The notes under the pieces are model-generated. The model was not told the origin of the DNA, made no database searches, and saw nothing but the letters and a program-made list of their open reading frames with translations. Position numbers and translations under genes: made by a program. A stretch of 64,000 nucleotides of DNA from SHWB01 sp050246875 (lineage in GTDB: Bacteria; Pseudomonadota; Alphaproteobacteria; UBA6615): positions 124,001 to 188,000 of the forward strand of contig JBFWVF010000001.1 in the NCBI GenBank assembly GCA_050246875.1, in the 5' to 3' direction. The stretch's first letter is position 1. The number at the start of each line of letters is the position of its first letter. This document shows, piece by piece, positions 28,116 to 36,835 of this stretch.

Positions 28116-29039
28116 TCAACCCCCGCGCGGCGAGAACAGGCCCTGCGGGCGGAAGAACAGCACGACCGCCATCAGCACGTAGACCGCCATCGACGACAGC
28201 GCCGGCGCCGCGGTCGACGACGCCACCGGATTGAGGAAGAGATCGAGCAGGCTGCCGAGGAAGGCGCGGCCCATGGTATCGATGACGCCGGTCAGCAGCG
28301 CCGCGACGAAAGCGCCGCGGATCGAGCCGATGCCGCCGATGACGATGACGACGAAGGCGAGGATCAGCACGTGCTCGCCCATGCCGACCTGGGCAAGGCT
28401 GATCGGCGCCACCATCATGCCGGCGAGCCCGGCCAGCATGGCGCCGAGCCCGAATACCAGCGTGAACAGCAGCTTGATGTCGACGCCGAGCGCGCCGGCC
28501 ATGGTGCGGTTGGAGGCGCCGGCACGGATCAGCATGCCGAGCCGGGTCCGCGCGACCAGCCAGTAGAGGCCGATCGCGACGGCGAGGCCGACAGCGATGA
28601 TGGCCAGCCGGTAGACGGGATACTGGATGCCGAGCGGCAGCGTCACCGCCGTCGACAGGAACTGCGGCAGCGGCACGGCGAGGCCGGCCGGCCCCCAGAC
28701 CAGCCGCACCGCCTCGTTGAAGAACAGGATCAGGCCGAAGGTCGCCAGCACCTGGTCGAGATGGCCTCGCGCATAGAGGGTGCGCAACGCCACCACCTCG
28801 ACGACGAGACCGACGACGAGGGTGGCCGGCAAAGCCAGCAGGACGCCGAGCACGAAGGAGTCGGTCCAGCCGGTGAACGTCGCGGCGAGGAAGGCCCCGA
28901 CCATGTAGATCGAGCCATGGGCCAGGTTGACGAGGTCCATGATGCCGAAGACGAGCGTCAGCCCCGCCGCCAGCAGGAACAGCAGGACGCCGAGCTGCAG
29001 CCCGTTGAGGAGCTGCTCGACGACGAGGGCGACGCTCAT
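28116..29039 (-). CDS. LivH-type ABC transporter permease
   Basis: This is a 307-residue permease with eight or so membrane helices. The LivH signature region contains the GIMDLVNLAHGSIYM stretch near residues 32-46 of this frame. I chose the ATG at 29039; the frame can extend to a TTG at 29054, but that adds nothing conserved. It follows the substrate-binding protein gene by 79 bases, the largest gap in the unit. This often reflects higher expression of the binding protein. Confidence 0.93.
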   Translation of the reverse strand: MSVALVVEQLLNGLQLGVLLFLLAAGLTLVFGIMDLVNLAHGSIYMVGAFLAATFTGWTDSFVLGVLLALPATLVVGLVVEVVALRTLYARGHLDQVLATFGLILFFNEAVRLVWGPAGLAVPLPQFLSTAVTLPLGIQYPVYRLAIIAVGLAVAIGLYWLVARTRLGMLIRAGASNRTMAGALGVDIKLLFTLVFGLGAMLAGLAGMMVAPISLAQVGMGEHVLILAFVVIVIGGIGSIRGAFVAALLTGVIDTMGRAFLGSLLDLFLNPVASSTAAPALSSMAVYVLMAVVLFFRPQGLFSPRGG

Positions 29040-29118
29040 GTCCGGTCCGCGCAACTGCCGGGGCGGCGGCTGCGGCGGCCAACCCCGGCCGCCGCACGCC
29101 GCCGCGCCCGGACGATGC

Positions 29119-30294
29119 CTACATCTTGCACTCGGCGGCCGACGGATCGACGTGATCCTTCAGCACCACGCCGACGGTCTTGGTCGTCCAGTTGCCCTCG
29201 GCATCGGCGACCACCTCGCGGGCATAGAAGTCCTGGATCGGGAAGTGGTTCTTGCCGAACTTGAACTTGCCGCGCACAGACGGCCACTTGGCCTCGAGCA
29301 GCGACTTGCGCCACGTCGTCGCGTCCTTCGGCAGGCCGCCCGCGGCCTCGACCGCGCCCTTGATGAGGAAGATCGAGTCGTAGGCCTGCGCCGCGTAGAA
29401 CGACGGGTAGGTCTTGTGCTTGGCCTTGAAGTCGGCGACGAAGCGCTTGTTCTGCGCGTTGTCGAGGTCCGGCACCCAGAACTGCGTCATCACCGTGCCG
29501 AGCACGTGGTCCATCTTCGCCTGCTGCAGGCGCGGCAGGGCGATCGCGTCGATGGTGTAGACCGTGTACAGCGGGATGTCGTGCATGCCCGCCTGCTCGT
29601 ACTGCTTCAGGAACGCGGGGCCGTGCGCGCCCGGGTAGAAGGCGAACACGCCGTCTGGCTTCGCCGCCTTGGCCTTGGTGAACTCGGCCGCCCAGTCCAT
29701 CTGCGCCGGCCACGTCGTGTAGTCCTCGCCGGCGACGGTGCCCTTGAAGGTGCGCTTGACGCCGGCGACCATGTCCTTGCCTGCGGCGTAGTTGGGCGCG
29801 ATGGTGTAGAGCGACTTCACGCCCTTCTGGTTGAGCAGTTCACCCATCGCCATCGGCGTCTGGTCGTTCTGCCACGACACGTTGAAGAAATTGGGGTGGC
29901 AGTCCTTGCCGGCGAGCTGCGACGGGCCGGCGTTGGCGCTGATGAGGATCTTGTCGGCATCAAGCACGACCGGCGCCGAGGCCAGCAGCACGTTCGACCA
30001 CAGATAGCCGGCGATGAGATCGACCTTGTCGCTGGTCACCAGCTTCTCGGTCGCCTGCTTGCCCTTCTGCGGATTGAACTCGTCGTCGGCATAGACGATC
30101 TCGACCTCGAGCCCGCCCATCTTGCGACCGATATGCTCGACCGCCAGCTCGACGGCCTTGCGCTGATCCTCGCCGATGATCGCGGCTGGCGTCGTCAGCG
30201 TGGTGAGAAACCCGATCCTGATCTTGTCCGCAGCGAGCGCCGGGCTCGCCAGCAGCGCGGCGGCGGCCGCCGCCGCCATCATCCGTCCGTACAT
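29119..30294 (-). CDS. Periplasmic substrate-binding protein of LivK type, likely for aromatic acids
   Basis: This 391-residue type I periplasmic binding protein has a signal peptide (hydrophobic Ala-rich stretch 5-20, ALA cleavage near 22). The mature start DKIRIGFLTTLTTPAAIIGED is typical of the amino acid/aromatic branched-chain family. The ATG at 30294 has a strong GGAGGGGAGGAAA lead; the longer frame to 30435 is not used. It is the first gene of the importer. The ligand cannot be read from sequence, but linkage to bclA, boxB and boxC supports benzoate or a related aromatic acid. Confidence 0.9.
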   Translation of the reverse strand: MYGRMMAAAAAAALLASPALAADKIRIGFLTTLTTPAAIIGEDQRKAVELAVEHIGRKMGGLEVEIVYADDEFNPQKGKQATEKLVTSDKVDLIAGYLWSNVLLASAPVVLDADKILISANAGPSQLAGKDCHPNFFNVSWQNDQTPMAMGELLNQKGVKSLYTIAPNYAAGKDMVAGVKRTFKGTVAGEDYTTWPAQMDWAAEFTKAKAAKPDGVFAFYPGAHGPAFLKQYEQAGMHDIPLYTVYTIDAIALPRLQQAKMDHVLGTVMTQFWVPDLDNAQNKRFVADFKAKHKTYPSFYAAQAYDSIFLIKGAVEAAGGLPKDATTWRKSLLEAKWPSVRGKFKFGKNHFPIQDFYAREVVADAEGNWTTKTVGVVLKDHVDPSAAECKM

Positions 30295-30428
30295 CGCCGT
30301 TTCCTCCCCTCCGTTTGCCCGTCGCGATCGGCGCGCCCCTCGTCCTGAACCGGGCCGGTCAGGCGAACGCCTTGCATGGCTTGAGCCTATCGCGAAGCCC
30401 GGGAAACCGGAAATGGAAACAATTAGTC

Positions 30429-30445
30429 TCGCCAATGATTGGCGA
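30429..30445. promoter_or_regulatory. 17-bp perfect palindrome, probable operator of the ABC importer
   Basis: TCGCCAATGATTGGCGA is perfectly symmetrical around its central G and sits in an AT-rich patch about 135 bases upstream of the binding-protein start. No gene is coded here. Position and symmetry suggest a repressor or activator site for the importer. It differs in sequence from the repeat upstream of boxC, so a different regulator is likely. Confidence 0.5.
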
Positions 30446-30490
30446 AATTAAATAACTGCCGGCGACCGGCGGCCGCCCTCGCGGGGCCGC

Positions 30491-30733
30491 TCAGGCGAAG
30501 GCCTTGAAGCAGATCAGCGTGAAGGTGTCGCGGACATGCGGCAGCGTCTGCAGTTCGGTCGTGACGAAGTGCCCGACATCGACGTCGTCGGGCAGGTAGC
30601 ACTTCATCAGCAGGTCGAACTGCCCCGAGGTCGAATAGACCTCCGAGACGTGCTCGACCCGGTCGACCGCCTCCTCGGCGACCTCGTAGGCCTTGCCGAG
30701 CGCGCACTTCACCTGGACGAAGATCGTCTGCAT
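30491..30733 (-). CDS. Stand-alone Lrp/AsnC ligand-binding (RAM) domain protein
   Basis: This 80-residue protein consists only of the βαββαβ RAM fold found at the C-terminus of Lrp/AsnC regulators. The GQFDLLMKCY stretch near 39-48 is typical, and there is no helix-turn-helix. I use the ATG at 30733 because the fold begins at once; the frame to 30787 adds a non-conserved lead. Such proteins may sense small effectors or modulate Lrp-type regulators. It lies upstream of the ABC importer, in the same direction, but 196 bases separate it from the binding-protein start. Confidence 0.85.
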   Translation of the reverse strand: MQTIFVQVKCALGKAYEVAEEAVDRVEHVSEVYSTSGQFDLLMKCYLPDDVDVGHFVTTELQTLPHVRDTFTLICFKAFA

Positions 30734-30891
30734 CGCGGCCGGACGGTAACCGCTGGCCACGGCACGGGCAAGCGACGCTCCGCCCATGCCGCGTGGGCAC
30801 AGGCGATGGGCTGTCTTATCGGGCGCGGCACGGTTAACGCGGTGGAGGGCGCTGCCTAGACTGCGCCTCCCATCGTTCAGGAACCGGCGTC

Positions 30892-31875
30892 ATGGATTTC
30901 GTCTACACACCGCTTTCCGAGCCCGACCGGAAGCTTCTCGTCGAAGGACACCAGCATCCGGAGATGGTGGCGACCCTTGCCGAACTGGCGGCGAGCGGCG
31001 TGCCGCCGCGCGCGCGCGACCGCGACGGCGACCGCGAGGACATCGGCGGCCTCGCCGTGACCCATCGCTTCGTCGAGGCGCCGGGCGAGTGCGAGACCGT
31101 CGGCTGGCACTATGTCGAGGCCGGTGCCGGCGAACCGCTGGTGCTGCTGCACGGCATCCCGCAGTCGTGGCACATGTGGGCGCCGGTGCTGCCGGAACTG
31201 GCGAAGCACTTCCGCTGCATCGCCATCGACCTCAAGGGTTACGGCCAGTCGCACAAGGGGCGCGGCGACTTCCGCCACGAGGGCGCGGCGATGCAGATGC
31301 TCGCCCTGCTCGACACCATCGGCGTCGGCCGCTTCGCCCTGTTCAGCCACGACCGCGGCACGATGCAGGCCGACTACATGGTCGCCGCCGATCCGGCGCG
31401 GATCACCCGCTGGATTCGCGGCTCGCAGCATTTCGTGCGTTTCCACCCCGACCTGGCGCCGCAGGAACACCTGTTCACCGGGCTGGAGACGCGCGGCGTG
31501 CTGCAGGATCCACTGCGGCTGATGACCTACATGTTCGGCCGGCTGTGCAAGTACCCGCTGCCGCGCGAACAGGTTGTGCGCGCCATCCAGGAGTGGCGGC
31601 CCGGCACCGGCCTCGCCGTCGAGCGCTATTTCCAGTCCTCGACTTTCCGCAAGGACTGGATCGAGCGCTGCACCCGCCTGATCCCGCGCTGGACCTGCCC
31701 GACGCTGATGCTCCAGGGCAGCGAGGAGCCGCCGATGCCGAAGGCCAACTACATCGGCGTCGAGCATCACCTGCCAAACGGCCGCATCGACTTCGTCGAT
31801 GCCGGCCATTTCTACATCGAGGAAAATCCGGCCGGTACGCTCGCCGCCGCCCTGCCCTTCCTGACCGCGCGGTAG
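30892..31875 (+). CDS. Alpha/beta hydrolase with Asp nucleophile (epoxide hydrolase/haloacetate dehalogenase type)
   Basis: This 327-residue α/β-hydrolase has the oxyanion motif HGIPQSW (around 86-92). The nucleophile elbow SHDRGT carries Asp154 instead of Ser. His in AGHFYIEENP near the C-terminus would complete the triad. An Asp nucleophile is characteristic of epoxide hydrolases and haloalkane/haloacetate dehalogenases. It has a roughly 65-residue N-terminal extension before the core fold. It stands alone, divergent from the RAM-domain gene and convergent with the HtrA-like gene. The substrate is unknown. Confidence 0.88.
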   Translation: MDFVYTPLSEPDRKLLVEGHQHPEMVATLAELAASGVPPRARDRDGDREDIGGLAVTHRFVEAPGECETVGWHYVEAGAGEPLVLLHGIPQSWHMWAPVLPELAKHFRCIAIDLKGYGQSHKGRGDFRHEGAAMQMLALLDTIGVGRFALFSHDRGTMQADYMVAADPARITRWIRGSQHFVRFHPDLAPQEHLFTGLETRGVLQDPLRLMTYMFGRLCKYPLPREQVVRAIQEWRPGTGLAVERYFQSSTFRKDWIERCTRLIPRWTCPTLMLQGSEEPPMPKANYIGVEHHLPNGRIDFVDAGHFYIEENPAGTLAAALPFLTAR

Positions 31876-31887
31876 GCCTGCCCCGCG

Positions 31888-32862
31888 TCAGTGCAGGCGC
31901 GGCGCCTTCAGGAAGCTGTGGCGGTCGGCCGAGCGCACCGAGACGTCGACGCGCGCGCCGTCGCGGACGAGGTGCAACGGGACGTCGACCCCGGCCGTGC
32001 CGAGCGCCCAGACGCGCCGGAAGAAGCCGGCGAGATCGCGCACCGGCGAACCGTCGAGGCCGAGCACGATGTCGCCGGTCTCGACGCCGGCCCGCCGCGC
32101 CGGCCCGCCGTCGTAGGTGCCGGCGACGACGAGGCAGTTCTCCGTCTCGGCGACGGTCATGCCGAGCCACGGGCGCGGCGGCCGCTGCACCCGGCCGTAC
32201 ATCAGCAGGTCGTCGAGGATCGGCTGCAGCAGGTCGATCGGCACGATCATGTTGCCGTCGACCTCCTCGTTGCCCGGCATCACCTGGCGCATGTAGAGCG
32301 AGCCGATGCCGGCCAGCCGCCCGTCGCGGTCGACCAGCGCGGCGCCGCTCCAGGTCGGGTGCGGCGGCGAGGTGAAGATGGCCTCGTCAAGCACGTATTC
32401 CCACGATCCGGCGAACTCGCGCTTGGCGACGACCTGCACGCGCGAGGCGTGCTTGCGTCCGCCCTGGGCCGCCACCAGCGCCTTGTCGCCGACCCGCAGC
32501 GCGTCGACCGAGCCGATCTCCAGCGCCGGAATGTCGAGCCGGCCCAGCGCCTGCACGAGGCCGAGGCCGCTCGCCTGGTCATAGCCGACGAGATGGGCCG
32601 AGACGGCCTGGCCGTTGTTCGCCGTGAGCCAGATCGAACTGGCCTCGGTGACGAGATAGCCGATGGTGAGGACGAGCCCGTCCTCGCGGATCATCACGCC
32701 CTGCCCCTCGCGCTGGGTGCCAAGGACGGCGGCGGTGAAGGCATCGTCCGGCACGCGCGAGCGCAGCGACACCACGGCCGACAGCGCGCGGTCGAGGTCG
32801 AAGGTCCAGTCCTCCGGCCGTGGCTGGAACGACGGGCGGATTTCAGGCTTGGCATCGGACAT
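31888..32862 (-). CDS. HtrA/Deg-like trypsin-PDZ protein with degenerate active site
   Basis: This 324-residue protein has the S1C trypsin fold (about 25-215) followed by one PDZ domain (about 230-312). Aligned to DegP-type proteins, the catalytic His falls at Tyr69 (LTIGYLV) and the catalytic Asp at Gly99 (YDQASGLGL). The Ser (Ser172) remains, but in PTWSGA instead of GNSGG. Proteolysis is therefore unlikely, and it may be a binding or scaffold protein. No signal peptide or membrane anchor is visible, unlike usual HtrA proteins. It is transcribed alone. Confidence 0.85.
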   Translation of the reverse strand: MSDAKPEIRPSFQPRPEDWTFDLDRALSAVVSLRSRVPDDAFTAAVLGTQREGQGVMIREDGLVLTIGYLVTEASSIWLTANNGQAVSAHLVGYDQASGLGLVQALGRLDIPALEIGSVDALRVGDKALVAAQGGRKHASRVQVVAKREFAGSWEYVLDEAIFTSPPHPTWSGAALVDRDGRLAGIGSLYMRQVMPGNEEVDGNMIVPIDLLQPILDDLLMYGRVQRPPRPWLGMTVAETENCLVVAGTYDGGPARRAGVETGDIVLGLDGSPVRDLAGFFRRVWALGTAGVDVPLHLVRDGARVDVSVRSADRHSFLKAPRLH

Positions 32863-32989
32863 GGCGTGCGGAACCCCCGCAGGCTGATTGCTGTCACGCG
32901 GCGACGTGGCCCCCGGGCGCCGCCACGGATTCGCAATACTACCACGCCACCGCCGTCATGCACCCCGCGCTGAACGCAGCGAATCGGCC

Positions 32990-33880
32990 TCAGGCGGGCG
33001 CCGGTGCCGCGCTCCCGGCGGCGAGCCGGCCGACGAACTGCCGGTAGGACGTGGCCGGGCGGCCGAGCAGCATCGACAGCGTCCGGCCGTTGCCGGCCGG
33101 GCAGCCGACGGCATCATAGTGGGCGAACATGCCGCGGATCTGGTCCAGCTCCTGGCGTGTCGCGCGGGCGAAGAACGGCATCGACGCTGCCCGCGCCAGA
33201 TACTCGTCGATGTCGACCCGCACCGCCTCGACCTTCCGGCCCAGCGCCGCGCTCATCAGCGTCGCGATCTCGGCCCGCGTCAGGACCGAGTCGGTGCCGG
33301 CCAGTTCGTAGGTGGCGTAGTCGTCGCCGCTGCCGGTGAGCACGTTGGCCGCCGCCTCGGCGACGTCGTCGACGTCGACCCAGCTCAGCTTGACGTCGGT
33401 GCGGTACGGCAGTTCCCAGCGGCCGTGCTCGGCGATCAGCGGCCACGACCAGGTGACGTTCTGCATGTAGTTGGTCGGGATCAGCACCGTATAGGGCATG
33501 CCCGACTGGTAGAGGAACAGCGCGGCCTTGAGCTTCGCCCAGTGGAAGCTGACATCCTCCAGGAACGGCGCGATGGCGCCGTGCAGGACGAAGCGGCGCA
33601 CGCCCGCCGCCTTCGCCGCGTCGATCACCGTGCGGTGCAGCGTCTCTTCGTCGGCGGCGAGCGACGGGGCGATGTGGTAGACGCGGTCGACGCCGCGCAG
33701 CGCGCGCCGCAGGACCGCCACGTCCCGCATGTCGCCCTCCATCGCCTCCGCGCCGAGCGCAGACAGGCGCGACGCCGAGGCCGCGCTACGCGCCAGCCCC
33801 CGCACCGCCTCGCCGCGCGCGCGCAGCAGCTTCACGAGGCGCGTACCGGTCTGGCCACTGGCCCCGGTGATCAGGATCAT
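32990..33880 (-). CDS. NmrA-like atypical short-chain dehydrogenase/reductase family protein
   Basis: This 296-residue protein has the N-terminal nucleotide-binding motif TGASGQTG (residues 5-12) and the NmrA-like layout. A substrate half begins near the PTNYMQN stretch. Such proteins bind NAD(P) and act as reductases, epimerases or redox sensors. The usual SDR Tyr-x-x-x-Lys is replaced by HWAKLK-type sequence, in line with the atypical NmrA group. The ATG at 33880 is preceded by GGGGGAAA. It is 22 bases downstream of the sugar dehydrogenase gene on the same strand. Confidence 0.85.
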   Translation of the reverse strand: MILITGASGQTGTRLVKLLRARGEAVRGLARSAASASRLSALGAEAMEGDMRDVAVLRRALRGVDRVYHIAPSLAADEETLHRTVIDAAKAAGVRRFVLHGAIAPFLEDVSFHWAKLKAALFLYQSGMPYTVLIPTNYMQNVTWSWPLIAEHGRWELPYRTDVKLSWVDVDDVAEAAANVLTGSGDDYATYELAGTDSVLTRAEIATLMSAALGRKVEAVRVDIDEYLARAASMPFFARATRQELDQIRGMFAHYDAVGCPAGNGRTLSMLLGRPATSYRQFVGRLAAGSAAPAPA

Positions 33881-33902
33881 GCCCGTTTCCCCCGCAGTGG
33901 CG

Positions 33903-35057
33903 TCACGCGACCGGTTCCAGACGCCAGAGTTCACCGTCGCTCGCATCGGTCAGGATGTAGACTAGGCCGTCCGGACCCTGCCGCACGTCGCGGATGCGGC
34001 CGACGTCCCCTTCCAGCAGCCGCTCCTCGCGCAACACGCGGTCGCCGTCGAGTTCAAGGCGAGCCAGCAGCCGGCCGACCAGCGCGCCGACGAACAGGCT
34101 GCCGCGCCAGCCGGGAAAGCGGTCGGCGGTGTAGAAGGCCATGCCCGACGGCGCGATCGACGGCACCCAGTACCAGATCGGCTGCGCCATGCCGTCGCGC
34201 GCCGTCAGGCCCTCGCCGACCGCCGGGCCGTAGTATTCGCGGCCATAGGTGATGACGGGCCAGCCGTAGTTGACACCCGCGCGCACGATGTTCACCTCGT
34301 CGCCGCCGCGCGGGCCGTGTTCGTTCAGCCAGGGAATGCCGGTCGCCGGATGGGTCGCCATTCCCTGCGGGTTGCGATGCCCCCACGAGAAGATTTCCGG
34401 CCGCGCGCCGTCGCGGCCGACGAACGGGTTGTCCGCCGGCACGCGCCCGTCGTCGTGCAGGCGGATCGTCTTGCCGTTGTGCGAGGCGAGATCCTGCGCC
34501 CGGTCGCGGTCGTTGCGCTCGCCGACCGCGACGAACAGGTAGCCGTCGCGGTCGAAGGCCAGCCGCGAGCCGAAATGGTTGCCGCCGCCGGCCGCCGGCG
34601 CCGCCGTGAACAGCACCTCGACGCGTGCCAGACGGTCGCCGTCGAGCACGGCGCGCACGACGCGCGTGTTGGCACCGCCCGGCACCGCCGCGGCGTAGCT
34701 CAGATAGATCGTGCGGTTGGTGGCGAAGTCCGGGTGCAGGCAGACGTCGAGCAGGCCGCCCTGCCCCGATGCCACGACATCCGGCACGCCGCCGACGGCG
34801 CCGCTCGCGGCCTCGCCGTCGGGCGACAGCAGGCGCAGGCGGCCGGGCCGCTCCGTGACCAGCATGGTGCCGTCGGGCAGGAAGGCGAGCGACCATGGAT
34901 GCGCCAGGCGGTCGGCCACGCGCACGGCGCGGAACGTCGCCCGCGCCGAGCGCACGGCGTCCTGCGCGGCGGCACGGCCGGCTGGCAGCGTGGCCGCGAC
35001 GGCCATCGCCGCCGCGCCCTTCAGGATGGATCGTCGCCGGGGATGGTCGTGCCTCAT
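33903..35057 (-). CDS. PQQ-dependent sugar dehydrogenase family protein (soluble aldose dehydrogenase type), exported
   Basis: This 384-residue six-bladed β-propeller belongs to the soluble glucose/aldose dehydrogenase (YliI-like) family. The N-terminus has a twin-arginine-type signal (RRRSILKG followed by an Ala-rich hydrophobic stretch to about residue 30). Family hallmarks are HPWSLAFLPDG, GGLLDVCLHPDF, GNHFGSRLAF and FSWGHRNPQGM; the last two supply the usual His and Arg near PQQ. It would oxidise sugars in the periplasm and pass electrons to the respiratory chain. No PQQ synthesis genes are in the window. Confidence 0.9.
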   Translation of the reverse strand: MRHDHPRRRSILKGAAAMAVAATLPAGRAAAQDAVRSARATFRAVRVADRLAHPWSLAFLPDGTMLVTERPGRLRLLSPDGEAASGAVGGVPDVVASGQGGLLDVCLHPDFATNRTIYLSYAAAVPGGANTRVVRAVLDGDRLARVEVLFTAAPAAGGGNHFGSRLAFDRDGYLFVAVGERNDRDRAQDLASHNGKTIRLHDDGRVPADNPFVGRDGARPEIFSWGHRNPQGMATHPATGIPWLNEHGPRGGDEVNIVRAGVNYGWPVITYGREYYGPAVGEGLTARDGMAQPIWYWVPSIAPSGMAFYTADRFPGWRGSLFVGALVGRLLARLELDGDRVLREERLLEGDVGRIRDVRQGPDGLVYILTDASDGELWRLEPVA

Positions 35058-35241
35058 GGCGTCTCCGCAATGCCAATGCCCCGCCTGCCCCGCCCCGACT
35101 ATCGCAATCCGGCACCCTCGCCGCCAAGCCCGCTTCGGCATCCGCTCAGCGTCCCGCCGGGCCCGCGATGTCCGGGTTGCCGACGCGCCCGCGCCCCTCG
35201 CACCATGCGCCAGACATCGTCGCCAGGGGGAAGCGCGCATC

Positions 35242-35505
35242 ATGGATATCCTGTCATGGATCGTGGTCGGTCTGGTCGCCGGCCTGATCGCCAAGCTGGT
35301 GATGCCGGGCAACGACCCGGGCGGCATCATCATGACCGTGGTGATTGGCGTCGTCGGCGGCGTGATCGGCGGCTTCGTCGGCTCCGCCCTCGGCTTCGGC
35401 GGCGTCGACGGCATCAACGTCGGTTCGATTGCGCTCGCCGTCGGCGGCGCTATCGTGCTGCTGCTGGCCTTCCGCGCGCTGCGCGCATCGCGCCGCTCCA
35501 GCTGA
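35242..35505 (+). CDS. GlsB/YeaQ/YmgE family membrane protein
   Basis: This 87-residue protein has three hydrophobic segments and the Gly-rich family sequence (WIVVGLVAGLIAKLVMPG near the start, then GVVGGVIGGFVG). The family is associated with stress responses, but its molecular role is not established. The ATG at 35242 has an AGGGGG ribosome-binding stretch. It stands alone between the divergent sugar dehydrogenase and the convergent secretion genes. Confidence 0.9.
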   Translation: MDILSWIVVGLVAGLIAKLVMPGNDPGGIIMTVVIGVVGGVIGGFVGSALGFGGVDGINVGSIALAVGGAIVLLLAFRALRASRRSS

Positions 35506-35518
35506 CGCGCCGGCGCGC

Positions 35519-36835
35519 TCACTCCTCGTGCAGGGCGCGGCCGAAGCTCGCCATGATCGGCCGCACGAGGTAGTCGAGCGGCGTGCGCTTGCCGGTGACG
35601 ATCAACACCTCGGCCGCCATGCCCGGCTGCAGCACGAGGTCGCGCAGCCCCGGCTGGCCCGGCGTCAGGACGACGCGCACGAGGTAGTACGGCACGCCCG
35701 AGCGCTCGTCGGTCAGCCGGTCGGCGGACACGTACGTCACCTTGCCGTCGAGCACGGGCGCGGTGCGCTGGGTGAAGGCGCTGATCCGCACCTGTGCCGG
35801 CAGGTCGAGCGTGACGACGTCGATGTCGTTCGGCTCCAGCCGCGCCTCGACGATCAGCTTGTCGTCGGCCGGCACGATGTCGAGCAGCGGCTGGCCCGCG
35901 GCGATGACGCCGCCGGTCGTCGCCACCTGCTGGCTGACGACGGTGCCGTCGACCGGCGCCAGCACGACCGTCCGGCCGAGCACGTCGTTGGCCGCCGCCA
36001 TCTTTTCGCTCAGGTCGGCCAGTTCGGACTGGGTGGTGCGAAGCTGCTCGACCACCTCGTTGAGGCGGTCGGTCGACACCTGCGTGATCTGCAGTTCGGC
36101 CTCGCCGATCGACTGGTGCGCCCGCGCGATACGCGCCTTGTTCTGTGCGCGTGCGCCGGTGATCTCCGCCTGCTGGCGTTGCAGGTCGAGCAGTCGCGGC
36201 CTGCGCTCGTAGCCGCGCGCCAGCAGCTGCTCGGTCGTCGCCAGTTCCTCGCCGACGAGGGAGAGCTGACGGTCCTGCGCGGCCATCTCCGCCTGCGTGC
36301 CAGTGATCTCCTCGCGCAACTGGGCGATACGCTGGCGCAGGATGTTGGTCTGATTGACTAGAGACTCCGCGCGCGTGCGGAACAGGCGCTGCTGCGTCGA
36401 CAGCAGCTTGTCGACCTCGGCGCTGCCGGCCGCGGCGAGCAACGGGCCAGGAAACGCGATCTCGGCGAGCCCGTCGAGCTCGGCTTCCAGCCGCGCCTCC
36501 AAGGCCAGCGCCGAGCGGTACTGACCGGTCACGAGGCCGAGCTGGGCGCGTGCCTGCGTGTCGTCGAGACGCACGAGCGGCTGGCCGGCCGTCACCGCAT
36601 CGCCCTCGCGCACGAGGATGGCGGCGACGATGCCGCCCTCGAGATGCTGGATCGTCTTGCGCTTGGAATCGACGCTGACCACGCCGGGGGCGATGGCGGC
36701 GCTTTCCAGCGGCGCGAAGGCCGCCCAGCCGCCGAAGCCGCCAAAGAACACGGCAATCAGGACGAAGCCGCCGACCAGCGTCGTGGCGATGCCCATGCGC
36801 GCCGGTGCCGCGTCGGCCGTCGTCTGCGCCATCAT
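35519..36835 (-). CDS. HlyD/PrtE family type I secretion membrane fusion protein
   Basis: This 438-residue adaptor has a single N-terminal membrane segment (about 18-40), a lipoyl-like half-motif (HLEGGIVAAILVREGDAV), a long coiled-coil hairpin (about 140-285) and the second lipoyl half plus β-barrel. The C-terminal RPIMASFGRALHEE tail is typical of type I secretion adaptors. It bridges the inner-membrane ABC protein to a TolC-like channel. Its start overlaps the ABC gene stop by four bases. Neither a TolC homologue nor an RTX-type substrate is adjacent. Confidence 0.92.
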   Translation of the reverse strand: MMAQTTADAAPARMGIATTLVGGFVLIAVFFGGFGGWAAFAPLESAAIAPGVVSVDSKRKTIQHLEGGIVAAILVREGDAVTAGQPLVRLDDTQARAQLGLVTGQYRSALALEARLEAELDGLAEIAFPGPLLAAAGSAEVDKLLSTQQRLFRTRAESLVNQTNILRQRIAQLREEITGTQAEMAAQDRQLSLVGEELATTEQLLARGYERRPRLLDLQRQQAEITGARAQNKARIARAHQSIGEAELQITQVSTDRLNEVVEQLRTTQSELADLSEKMAAANDVLGRTVVLAPVDGTVVSQQVATTGGVIAAGQPLLDIVPADDKLIVEARLEPNDIDVVTLDLPAQVRISAFTQRTAPVLDGKVTYVSADRLTDERSGVPYYLVRVVLTPGQPGLRDLVLQPGMAAEVLIVTGKRTPLDYLVRPIMASFGRALHEE

